From positions 23,151,025 through 23,215,024 of the forward strand of contig NC_060108.1 of assembly GCF_021155765.1 (NCBI RefSeq): a DNA stretch of 64,000 bases, read 5' to 3'. The notes below the pieces were generated by a model. That model ran no database searches. It saw nothing but the letters and a program-made list of their open reading frames with translations, and was not told where the DNA came from. Shown piece after piece: positions 14,401 to 26,700 of this stretch (within the stretch, counting starts at the first letter, position 1; the number at the start of each line of letters is the position of its first letter). Made by a program: the position numbers and the translations under genes. This DNA comes from Diprion similis (lineage: Eukaryota; Arthropoda; Insecta; Hymenoptera; Diprionidae).

Positions 14401-17400
14401 CGCCTCTCTCGCGAGGCGAGGATATGGTCCACGAAAGGGAGGCTGAGCGACTGAGTCTCGACGTCGGCGCCACTGCGCGCGCAGTTTTCCCTCGCTGCTA
14501 GGCAACGGCGCTCTGAGAAAAACGAAAAACCGCAGTATTTTTTACGTTTCGGATCCTTTTTGCCCCTCCACTACCCCCCATCCGCCTTTTGTTTTCACTA
14601 TTTTCCTCCGGCTTTATAGACGTGTCTGCATTTATTTCCTGCGGTGCAACTCGCGCCATCGACGATCGTAAACTCTCGCATGCATTTCACCCTCCATCGC
14701 CACGCGTCTGATTTTCCACCGATTTTTAACCGCTTGCTGTTCGTTTAATTTGACTCGATATTTCTCTTGAAGAAAGCGCATTCGATTCCCACTTCTTATA
14801 CCGAGCTGCTTACCGTGGTGTTCAGGTGTCGAGAGGAGCGATGGCTGCTTTCTGTACCGACTTCCGGGTGTTGCTGAAAAATTCACCCCATTATCATCGT
14901 CGTAGCTTGTGAATTTCAATTTTCAAAAATCGGAGGCCAGACACCGAGAGTATCAACTCTCTAACTATTTGCAAATTGTCTCTCGTAATTTGAATTCGGT
15001 TTCTGTTTTTCATTTATGCGCTACAAACTCGATCTAAAATTTTCAAACGAATGTTACAGAGAAGCGTTCGTGAAACTATACTCTGAAAGCGTGTTTGCGA
15101 ACCAAAGAGAGGAAAAAAAAATACCAAAACATAGCGAAAGAAGAAAGAGGAAATTTTTGAAAAGTAAAAAAAAATTTTCATATCGTGACCAGTGGAGAGC
15201 CTCTGTAAATTCTGCAGCGTTCGACGAATGCTGCACACAGCATCCTGCAGCCCCGCAAAGCGCGCCTGTGAACCGAAAGGAATATAAATTGCTCAATTTA
15301 GGAATTGAACCGCATAATTTTAATGCCTATAGCAATTGTTCGCTGAATCCTGGACAAAATTTTATACTTCGAATTCGGTAGATTCATACTGTGTTGAAAA
15401 AACAAAGCTGCGGTCACGACTCGGGACGATTTGAAATCGGTGAAGTGAAAGTAGGACACGTATACAGGCTTGTTTGGCGTCTGGAATCGAACCTACAGGA
15501 ACAATTCTGCAGACCCGTGACTTTAAACCCGGCGAAAAATATTCGGGGCTCGTAAATGGGTGTTGATTAAAAAAATAAATATAAATAAAAAATAATAAAC
15601 AACAAACGTATGGCCGTTAAAGCGCCGGTGATGCAGGAGAGGTTGTACTGCGACTAGAACCCGGACTATCTTAGCTCGCAATTTTGCAGGATTTGCGCAG
15701 CGCGTTTTACCAGGTTCTAACAAATGTTTTTCATTACAGTTACCGAGGACAGTTCACCGGCTCTGTCGGCCCTTCTTAATCCCACCCTTAGACAGGGGCA
15801 CGTGGCGCACCTCCACCCCCCGATTGCCACAGTATTATATTTCTGATATAACCGAGGACGTAATAACCGCAGAGGTTACGAGTATATTCGAAAGAAAAAC
15901 CGCTAGTGGTGGTAATATCTGCAGCCGCGCGCGAAGTAACGAGGAAGCTTTGAAAAGGCGGAACAACTTTAATCTCGCCGAGAAGAGACCCGGGCTCTCG
16001 TCCTCTTTCATACCCGCCGGTTAGCTTAGCCACTACTTTCGGCTCATTTGCGTTAATTGCCCGACACCTTGAAACAGTTCATTTCACACCGCATCAAACC
16101 GCTGTCATCGAGCGCTTAGACTCGGCCTGGACCAAAACTCAGATCCCGGTTCGAGATAACGCACGGATACGAAGGATGCGTTAAAAGAGGGCTTAGGATA
16201 CTTGGTGGTTGTTTTTGCAGTCGATGGGCCTTCAAATTTTTTTTTTTTTGCATTTTTTTGTAAATGCAACGTTACAGGAAATGATGCAATCACTGTTGAG
16301 GTGATTAACAATGTATTCCGAGAAAGGGCCGAATCGTTTGGAAAATTGCTGGTATCCATTAGTGGTTACTCGGTACAGGAACTTTTATCGTAATCTCCAT
16401 GCCATTTACGGTACATCTGAGTTTAAAATCGCGCTTTGCCTTGAAAATAGCGGTTGACGATTTCTGGTGCTAAATGAGACTCCACTTAGTTTAGACTTGG
16501 CCAAAAAATAGCGTAAAGAAAAAAAAATTTCTGACCTAGTCTTACGCTTCATAGTCATTGAATCAGTGCTAAATTGAGCTGTCGAGCGTAATTTAAATTC
16601 CATCCCGAGTAGGTGTATAATTGATTCTCGAAAAGTGAGTTAATATATAATCATAGACTCTGAACTAATAAATATATATATATATATATTGTTAAGTATT
16701 ATCACGTACCTTAGACATATCCAAGCTGCCTTTCACTCTTCAATAAGGCCGCCCCATCAAGAAGGCAGAGTCGAGTTACCTAATTCGGGTTTTGATTGCT
16801 ATCTGAACTTGGAGATTACAGTGTCGTACAGGCAAGGAACACTGTACATAGGAGTTGTGTGTGTTTGTTTGTATTGAACGTTACACGCGCTACTCCTGCT
16901 CTGTATATAGTCGCACCTATGTTTACTAGGTATAACTATTGTGCCTCAGCCGTAGAATATTACGGTAGTTGCTCAAGACCCGGTGTCGAGAAGTGACGAG
17001 GCTTGCGGTGATCACGCATGAAGATTACCTGCCCCACTTTGATCAACTCGACATGACGTCGTTAACGATTGCTGAGTCAATCTGACGTCGCACGCCGGGG
17101 GACCGACGGCGTCTGAAATGGAACCTGACTCCGAATCAGGGAACGTTCTTTCGATCCTCGATATATGTCTGAACTATTTATGCTTTTCCGCTGAATGAAA
17201 TTCACCCGATATCCACTTTTTATGTGCAGAGTATCGCATCGTTGAGAGCAGTGAAAATTCTGATAAGCATAAAACGCGAATGAGTGGAACTTCAGCTTTG
17301 AAGGATTAGCGTTGGTAATCAGGATCGAGCGGATTGGTGTCTAATTATTATTCGAGTGGTTCTCCAGAGGCTGACGTGGCTTGGAGCATCGATTCCTCAA

Positions 17401-17690
17401 TTTTCAACGGCTGCATTCCTTCCTGAAAATGATATTCGTCGTACTTACGACGTTACGTCAAGCTCGTTCAAACATCGTTTGCAAAACGTCGAAACGTATC
17501 TCCGGCCAACGAGTTCTGCTGTCTCCGAGACCGGGTTATCGGCAATTCGTTCAAGCTCCTTCACTTCCGGGATATAGAAAGGCGGAGAGAAGTAATCCCT
17601 GCAATTGAAAACCCTCGAGCTTTCTCAAGTGGCTGATATCGATAGCTCCAAGACGCTTCGCTTGTGTTTCAACAATTTTTTTTCCCCCTG

Positions 17691-17696
17691 TTTATT
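17691..17696 (-). other. Poly(A) signal of the Mab-21 gene
   Basis: AATAAA on the minus strand 73 bases after the stop at 17769, supporting the 17769-18286 exon as the last one. Confidence 0.7.
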
Positions 17697-17768
17697 ACAG
17701 CATGCACTCAACGCTCATTCCGAAACACATGTATCCTTCATCACTTGATCAAACTGCAAACGACGACT

Positions 17769-20700
17769 CTAACCGCTTTGTTGCCGTCCCGAATTCATCC
17801 GCTTAATTTTCTCCTGGATTTGTTTTTTGCCGCTCGTTTTTTCCCCCCTGTTCTTCGTCGTCGGCGGCAGGGAATTGTCCTTGGGAAGAGTGAGCTTTAG
17901 TGCCATGTCATCGGTCTGTCTCAGGAGGGGAGTTTTCCACTGCGATCTAGCCTTCCGGCATTCGTTGGCATCGTCATCCTCCCCGTTATATTCTCTGCTC
18001 GCATTAGCAGCGAGAAGATAATCTATGCCAACGTCTCTGTTCATCTCCAAAGAGTCGGGCTCCGCCGGGACGTCGAACTTGGACAACTTTTGATCAAGAG
18101 TCGCCTCCAAGCAATCCCAACTCGGCAAGCGACCGCCAAGTTCACAGAAATCTGGACCGTCACTACCGCGATGCTGACGTTCCAAGGTGTTCCATTTCGG
18201 CGAATCTTCCCGACTTATCATCTCCTCAGATCGGGATTTCCCCATTCCACCGTCGGTGCTGACGCTGTCCCACATCGGCGATGGACCTGCAACAACATAT
18301 TTCCAAGCATTATCCGCGAGTCGTTTTTGAAATTATCAACTTCGGACACAAATCGGATGACAATCCCACCTCTGACTCCATCCCACGTCGGCAATCGGTG
18401 CTTTCTCAGTCTGGTCCTCCCCAAGGACCCAACGGAAGATGTCCAGGATGCAAGGGACGCCGAGTCCCAAGCAGGCAGTTGACCCCTGGGTCGAAGACCG
18501 CGGGTCATCGTGTCGTGCATCTCAATCATTTCGCGATGCAGCTGCCTCTGATGTTCGGCGATGATGCTGTGCTGCCGTGTCGTCGGAGACAAAGCCGGAC
18601 TCGGTGGGAGGTCCAGGTTCGACTCTGATCTGTGGGAATGTGGATCGATTGAAATGATTATCTCGCTTCTCCCTGGGGCGGATTTAGACCGATGAGATAG
18701 AATTTCTGCTATCGATTAGCAGACTAGGTCACGGGGTTCCTGCAGCGGCGGGAGGATGTTTCCGAGGATAAACTATACCCCCAAGTCCTGACTATGACGC
18801 TAATTCAAACGAACTCTATCTACTTCCCTGCATACGTTCTTGTTCACCTTCAGCTGTCCTTGCCAGACTGGCAAATGAGCTTGAATGTATTCTGGTATTT
18901 TTCCAGGAACTTGACAGGACGTAAAAGGCAGATCCTGTCAGGACTGAAGTGGACCGGTAACAAGGACAACTCTGTCCAGCAAATCTGACTACGGAATTCT
19001 CGGCGAAACTATCGAACCGTTGTAATTGGATCTAGACAAACCAATTTGGCTTCCAGCCCCGTGCTACGCTGCTTCGATACAGTTTTGGATTAATCTCTCG
19101 CAATGTATTGCCTAACGGACAAAGACATATGGATTACCATTCTCCGGGTTATTTCACGGTGATACGGAGCGATAGAGTGTGCCCTAATGAATAGGGGGGA
19201 ATGATTTTACCGAAGTAGAATAATTGTCACTTCCCCGTGCCGGAAGCGTCCATCGATTTTTCACTCCTTATGCCGTAATTACCGAGGCCTGCAGATTTTT
19301 TTTTTCAAGTTTTTTTTAGTTTTTGTTTTATTCCTGTTTTTTTCCGGAAAAGCTATCTTTTTAGGACTGGCTTGATTGGATTGGGCTTTATACCATCAAG
19401 TGATAGATCGTCTCGATTCGAAGGGTGAATTAAGCCCCCAAAAGTCAATGGCGCTTTCAATGTCACGCTAGCTTGGATATTATGTTGAAATATATTGAAG
19501 AGACGTTTGTTTTGACTGAAAATAGATTTTACTTAAGAATCAGTTTCACTTTCGTGAATAGAATGAGAAAACTGTATTATTCCAGCTCGTGGTGCTGGAA
19601 TAAAGATATAATAAATTTAAAAAAAAAAAAAATATGAAGGAAAAATTTTCATCAAACAATTTCAAACTCATTCTTGAGTCTTGACATTTACCCAAAAAAA
19701 AAAAAGCTGCGCAGTTTGAGATGCCCATAAATTAGACCAACGCATAACGTTTCCTTACACGTTTCCTCGCGAGCCTTCCATTATCCTTTTGTATCGCATG
19801 AATTCGTGCACGAACCTTCCGTGTTGAATCCCACACTTCCATTGTTCACATTTTCCCCATCATGCATACCGTACATTGCGTAATTGAAACCTTTTTTGCA
19901 ATCAAAAAGCGAAGGTGCAAAGTGCTTGATTTCATAAGCTAAAAGTATAGACGTACTTTTTGCAAACTGACTTCATGATTCCGACTACAAAAATTGTCGA
20001 CGAAACATATGGGAGACTGGAATTCTGGGCTTCTGTTTATCGCAGAATTTATGGTTGCGTTGCTCGATGGGACGAAGCCGAACAGTTCGAAAGTGAATTC
20101 CGTGCCTCGTGGAATTAAGAATCGAGGAACTGTACTCGAGGAGGATTAGACCTCGTCCGTGAAATATTCGCCGAGCATTGTTACGCAGCGCATGAAGTAA
20201 GCCAACTCGTGCGTTTGTTAGAAACCGTTAAAGTTCCTCGGCACTTTCTCGAGAACTTTACAAATGGCCAGTAATTCAGGCCCCCTTCATCTGTTAGGCA
20301 AGGTGTCGAAGAGCGAAGTGTAGAGAAGGGCGAAAAGCGGAAGCTGGAAGCTGGAAGTTGAATCATGGGAATGCCGGTGGCTGGTAGAACGTGAAATTTG
20401 AAGACTCGCTGCGCGGCGAGGTTAAAGGTGATGGATGAAGAGCCGTGCCGTCCAGCCTGAATCCCCGAGCCCGAATAATCCTCGGACCTCTCACGAAACC
20501 GCGAAAACACCGGATACTTCTCCCCCGATAACGCACGTGACAAGAGCCAGGTCCTCCCTTCGCCAGCTCGATCGCCCTTCGACCCTTTTATACGAAACGA
20601 GCCCAAAGCCCATCGGGAAATTAATCACTCTGATCATATTGTTGATCCGGTTTCATTTCCACGGTGAGGAATCGACGCGACGGTGAAAACGAATTACGGA

Positions 20701-23700
20701 TGTATCAGCTGCCCACAGTTTCCGTAAAAGCCTTGACAAAACGAGGAAAAATCAACAGGATCAAGTTCTCATCAAGTGATACTTGAAGTTGGCCGAGTTA
20801 AACTTTCCCACAATTTAGAAGCTGCTGTTAATCAACGTCGGAAAGGAAGCTTTTCTATCTTTGATCACATTTCTACTCCTTGTTTCGACGCCTGTAATCC
20901 CTGATACATTAGAAATCCGCAAAAAAGGGTGAAGAATCGTTGACTTAGAGGGAATGGATCGGATCACAACAGAAAATTGGATTTTCATGATCTCGAGGCG
21001 ATCGATTCTGCGAGCCCGAAGTGAAAATTAATGGAAATCAAAACCGGAGTAGAGCAGCTCCACATCGCAACTTTGACGATCGAGCTTCAACAAAAGGAGA
21101 AAAGTTTCGAGGACCGAGTATTGATGGGCTTCACTCGACTGCACACACGAAGCAACGCGACGCAATCACGCTGAGTACCCTGGACCGATTCCTAGTCAAA
21201 CTAGACACGCCGAGTGCAGCAGTAGAGACCAGGCTGCACTATTAGAGCTGCGAGGAGTCAGGTTCACGCGGCAGCATCCCTGGCTGGCACCGTTTTAATT
21301 GCTGCGCCAGAATTTTACCCAGCTTCAATTTTCCACCCCCTCACCGGCCCGTTGAAGTAGTCGATTAATTATTTTGTCGCCGTTCCGACGCTCGACGACC
21401 TTTAGGCGAATGTTCGAGCCGCGGAATATTTCCTCCGCGTTTTCAACCCCCGAATGCACCCCCGCTTTCCCGGTTCCCTTTTTCCTCGCGGAAAAAACCC
21501 CTCAACTTTGATGTAAATTCTCACCCCCAACTCATAGATAACGCTAAATTCCCATAAGAAAAAAGTTGAGTGTACGAATTTACACCCAAGTTAGGGCTCT
21601 TTTTCCGTAAGGGTTGATCCTCGAAAAATAACTCTTTACTTTCTCTCTCTCTCTCCCTCTGCTTACTTGCTTTTTCGGTTTCTGTTTCGGCGGTATCTTG
21701 TATTAAGATTTTCTTTTTCTTTTTTCTTTCTATCATTATGTACTTGTCCAACATCGCTATGAACGTAATAAACATCTATCTATGCATCTATCTCTCTCTC
21801 TCACTCTCTCTCTCTCTCTCTCTTTCTCTTTCACTCTCTCAGGATGCCGATGCTGTGACTCTACGGAAAATCCACTGCGCTTATTCACCTGGGGGTATAA
21901 GTTTGGCGAGGAGACCCAGAGGTTCTTGGGTCCGGGCAACTCGAACGACGCGAACGTCGGGACGCCTCCCGGGCGACCCGTTGAACCGCGTCCAGCATCG
22001 CGATTCGTTCTTCGTGGGGCAAAACTGCTGCCACCTCTTGGAGAATCTGAAAATATTAAACCGACATCATTGCAAGTTCTTGCGCGTTCGCCTCGTTACT
22101 GGATTTTTTGTTTCACCTATCCCTGAGTTACCAGGATTACGATAAATAGAGTGAAGTGAAAATACTGAGAATTACGAGAATTGGGACGTTCCTTGGTTAT
22201 TTAGAGATATTCTAAACTTTCACCAAAACTCTGTATCATTCTACATAACTTTGCAGATACTTAAAAACAAGTCGGGTCAAGGTAGTAAGGTAGTAAGGTA
22301 GTCCGGAAGTTTCAGCGGAACTCAGCAATTTTCTGAAAATCTATTAATTATTTCATTTTATTATAAATTTTCTTCCAATCAGCATTATTTTTAAAGTAAA
22401 TAAAATTTTTTTAGCCTGAATTCTTAATTACGAGGTTTCCCAGAGAAATTGTTAGCGAGATTTCAACCCCGTAAAACAAATAAAATTCATGGAGCTTTAT
22501 TTTTATATTTAAACACAGCAGCGGACATTTTTACAACGTTTGTGTCCCGTCTGCTTGAAGCAGTTCAGAATAAACAATAATTGAACGTGGTACCGAGAGA
22601 GAAAAATCGGAATTCAACCAGAACTATCGGCCATATTTTTCATCATGGATTCGTGCGCAAATAAATACGAAAGGTATAATATGAAAGCAGAGTCTGAAAT
22701 TGAAAATATTGGTATTCCAGATTCCTCGAGACGAGATGGTTCCAAGTTTTTTGTTGATTCAGCAAGCACTGTTGTACTTATGACGGATCATACCTATACC
22801 TCAAAATACTACATGTCGGTGGTGAAATTTGCGTAGATATTAACCGCAGATATTGAATTGTCCCAGAAAAATATTGTTCGATTATTAAAGCGTGCGGGAA
22901 AGCTTTCAACATATAAACGGAATATTAAACTATAAGCTTTCAATCAGAAAATAACTGGAAACTGATAAAACGACCCATAAAACAAATCTGTAAAAATTAC
23001 GGAAAATTCCATATTCACTGGAAGAGTGAAAAATGCAAATGGCCATTCAGTTTAACAGAATTAAGTCGCAAAGATTAATTGTGAATAACGACCATCCACA
23101 TTCGGGGTTTTCAATGCTAAATTCATATACATAAAAGATTCGAAGGAAGTGACGCGAGGAAATTTAACGGGGAACTAAGTTATTGTTGCCAAAAGTTTTC
23201 AAATAATATATTTCAGGCTAAAAGAATGTGAAAATATTTTCTTGGCCAACATCAATTTCCCGGGAGTATTTGGCGAGGCAATATTGAATTATGCAAGATA
23301 CCGGCCGATTTAACATCGAACCGGGTTTCCGACGGGACGGAATTCATCGAGCCTCTTAGACACCCGCGTCATCGTCTTAGGACAATTTAAACCTTTGCGG
23401 TTTTCCCCGACTCGTAAGACGAATAATTGAGGCCAGGTCCCACAGAGACCCGGGCATCTCTCTAAGGGCTCTTACTCTCTCACCACGAGAATGCCAAAGC
23501 CGGAAATCGAGCAAATAGAAGTGGTGAGGTCGCTTGGGAGCACGATTTCGAGGCTTGAGCTAAATAAGGTGAAGCACGCTGGATTTGTCTAGAAAATCAG
23601 ACTTGATTATACCTTCGAGACGGTGCTAGCTGCTAAATTTACGCCATTATTTGACCAGCTCCCAGTAGAGTGAAATCTGCCGTCCGAAAAGCGACCACGA

Positions 23701-26700
23701 GTTACAATCCGTAGAGCATTTTATTAGGAAACAGATTGAAACAAGTTCGCGAAGTAAGAAGGTAATTTCAACTGCTGTTTCTAGCGAAGAGACTACTTGG
23801 ATCGCGTATCACTCCGAAAATTGAACAATTATTAATAAATTCTTAATTAAGAGAAGCTTCTTGAGGACTTAACCAAACAAGCCGAGCAGTTAGTTTACTC
23901 ACTAAATTTGAGGGCAAACAAAACGGAAGAGCTGAGGAGACAGACGATGTCTCTGAGTACGGTTAACATGGAGGGATGCAAATAATCTCCTCGACGAATT
24001 CGGATATCGGTATCGCCCTTAATTATAGCGGATCCAGCAGCCCCTGGGAGACGAACGAAGAGGCGAAAGTCGTCCAAGGCGCCAATGGTGTCTTGTTTAC
24101 TTTTACGGAGCTGATGGAACGGTGTTAGAGATAAGAAAGACGACCACGAAACCCGCTAATCCCCGGAGATGTTCAAGTTCCTTTGTCACGCGTCACGCGG
24201 GAACGAAGCCCAAACTTAGGGTTATTCCCACCTCGCCATGCTCGTCGACACTCCTCATCGTCTTCGCGGCAAATCATTTAGCCCGGAGCTGAATTTGCCG
24301 CCCCGTCAACCCGAGGACGACGCGACTTTGTTCCGTCTCCCAAATGCCGGTTAACCCGAAAGATCAACTTCCATCTTTCCAGAGACGGAGTGAACTTTTT
24401 TCTGGACTCAGGTCTTAACGTTGGATTACGAACATTGAACAACTCTAGAAGCCGGCTGCTGGTGTGCGGCAAGCTCGTATTCAAAACCTTCCTCAAAGCG
24501 TATTGGCACAAAGACAGAAATTGTCTAGTCGGTGTTTAACGGTGGGATTCTCTAAGTGCTGAGCACTTTGTTGCAACAGCTATGAATAAACGTGGAGTTA
24601 CATTTCTCGATTTCTCTGTGAACAATTACCCGCCACTTACCGTGAAGCGACGTTTAACGAGGGCTGTAAAAGGAAGCAAAGAAACGTGGACTACGTACGT
24701 TGTACGTCTCTTTTTACTCTGAGTCCAACGCCATTGCTGGGTGCCACATCGTCAGTGGCTTTTACTAAACCCTCGTTAGTTTCGGTCTCAAGGCGTTGCC
24801 CCCGCACAGAGTTAATTAAGAACGATACAAATTGGCATTGTTATCAATGAAAACGCTCGACTTTCGAGTACACTTTTATTTCTAGACAGTCGTGAAGTGT
24901 CTATCTGGCAAATTTGAAACTCTACGAGCTTTCGAGGAATCTTCAAGTGACGAAGTTTCCATTCTATGAAGCTTTTGATATTCTTCGAAAGCGCGTATAC
25001 CATCCGACCAAACAATTACAATTCTTTAACTAATGATAAAAATTTGATTTCATCGTTCACGTAGTGATTAGTTTGTTCGTCGAATAGATGTAGGATCACG
25101 GAGTTACCGGAAGGGGCAATAAGCTTCGACAATAATACTGCTGTTTACGAGAATCGACGTCCCGCAGTATTTGGGTCAGTGTGCCTAACCGCTGAGGCTT
25201 TCGAGGTAGTTTGATAGTTCGGAACAATTAACCACGATGGTTTGGCGAAACCCTGAACTTCTACAGACTTGATGATCCTTGATATCTGACCACGTCCTAA
25301 CGCGATAACGATAATTAATTACCCGAGTAGGCAATAAAAGCATCTAGCTACGCAACCAAACGTCGCTTCAAATGAAACAAGTTGGAAGAAAATTTGTCGA
25401 AAACTCTTGAAAGGCTTTTCGTTTAGACCTAAATCGAGGTTCTTTGATTAATTTCAGTTTTCGTAAGCTGGCGAACGAACTCCTCCCATCAGTCAGCCGT
25501 CGCTGTCCTCTGAAAACGATTGATAACGCGAGTTTTAGCACAACAGTTGTGACCTGCTGTTGTTCCCTAGGTTGTTTGCTGTTTGAAACCACGAGGCGAT
25601 AGTAAGCGAAGCTTCGAGATCGCACGGTTACACCCGGCCGCAAATTACCGTGACCCAGCTGCCGACAGGGATTTGTGTGTCCATCCAAATCTGGTCCTCA
25701 AGTATTTAATTATCTGCATACACGCGGGGACTGAGAAGCTGCGAAAGATTTTTTGAGCGTCTCAAAAAAACGACTCCATTCCGATTATTGACAACCATGT
25801 ATTCCCATTTTCATGTCAACTTTGAGTCCAAAAGTAAATTACAATTAACTACAAAATAATGACGTGAGACTGCAGATACAAGTATTATTAATTCCATACC
25901 ATGAAGGGTCGAAGGAAAGAGAAGGCAAATATCAGGGAGGTCGAGAACAGAGGGACGTGGGTGGCCCACATCGATCGAATATCCAATAACTGTTTGAGAG
26001 GACTTACCCTGAACTTGTTGAGCGCCACCAGCGCTGGGACCAAGCCCCCCGGGCCCCTCTGACGACCGCGTCTTCGCCCCATGGATACCACACTCGTCAA
26101 AGGACTTGCCTCCCGCAGAACGACGTGCCTCGCCGATTCTACCAGCCAATAAATGACATAACTGGATTAGAGGAGGCGGTGAAACGAGCCAGGGAATTTC
26201 TCCTGTTACTTCGGGAGTCGGTTATTGTTAATCGACACGGAAGAATGGGGCTGATGCTAGCGCTACTGCAATTTAGCTTCGCGTGCGCGGATCCGCGTTC
26301 GATCGGACAGAATAATGCGGTCAAGATGTGGATTCTTTCATCGTTCAAGATGCCTCTGCTGTCGTTGCAGTAAAGTAGCATCAATCTCCTTAAACCCTCT
26401 TGCAATGTTCGCAGGACGATCCTCATTCTTTGGATAAAAAGTTTTCCGAAATGCTCTTCGTCATCTGACTCACCAATTGTTATACTGTACTTTCAGTGCC
26501 AATCAGGTGCTTGAAATTTTTACCCGAAAGATTTTTGCAAAGAAGGATGCTTGGGGTCAACAGGAAGAAGTCCAAGAAGGTATCTCCGTTGTTTTTGTTT
26601 GTGTAGGTGAGTGATGATTTGTTCAAGAAGAGAAGGAAGCGAAAAATACGCATCAACATCTCGTTAATTTTATTGTAAATCTTTCGGCCGTAATCCGTCA

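Larger units (their letters stand above)
1335..17690. other. 16 kb without an assembled gene
   Basis: Open frames of 60-147 codons occur on both strands, but none combines family resemblance with good splice sites or a credible start. Composition is visibly less AT-rich than the right half of the window. It holds a (TA)n run (3143-3182), a GGAGGC run (4488-4509), an 18-G run (8422-8439) and a TA run (about 16672-16691). It could be intergenic or part of a very long intron of a gene with exons outside the window. Confidence 0.5.

Noticed and set aside
15470-15545. tRNA-like T-loop (GGTTCGATTCC on the minus strand)
   Set aside because: The T stem does not pair and no acceptor or anticodon stem could be formed.
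20181-20606. 141-codon minus-strand frame in a Mab-21 intron
   Set aside because: Composition looks random (basic, Ser/Arg-rich), no splice sites fit, and it would not keep phase between the flanking exons.
21738-22145. Long plus-strand frames beginning with a Ser-Leu repeat
   Set aside because: They are translations of the (TC)n microsatellite plus the antisense of the Mab-21 exon at 21889-22046.
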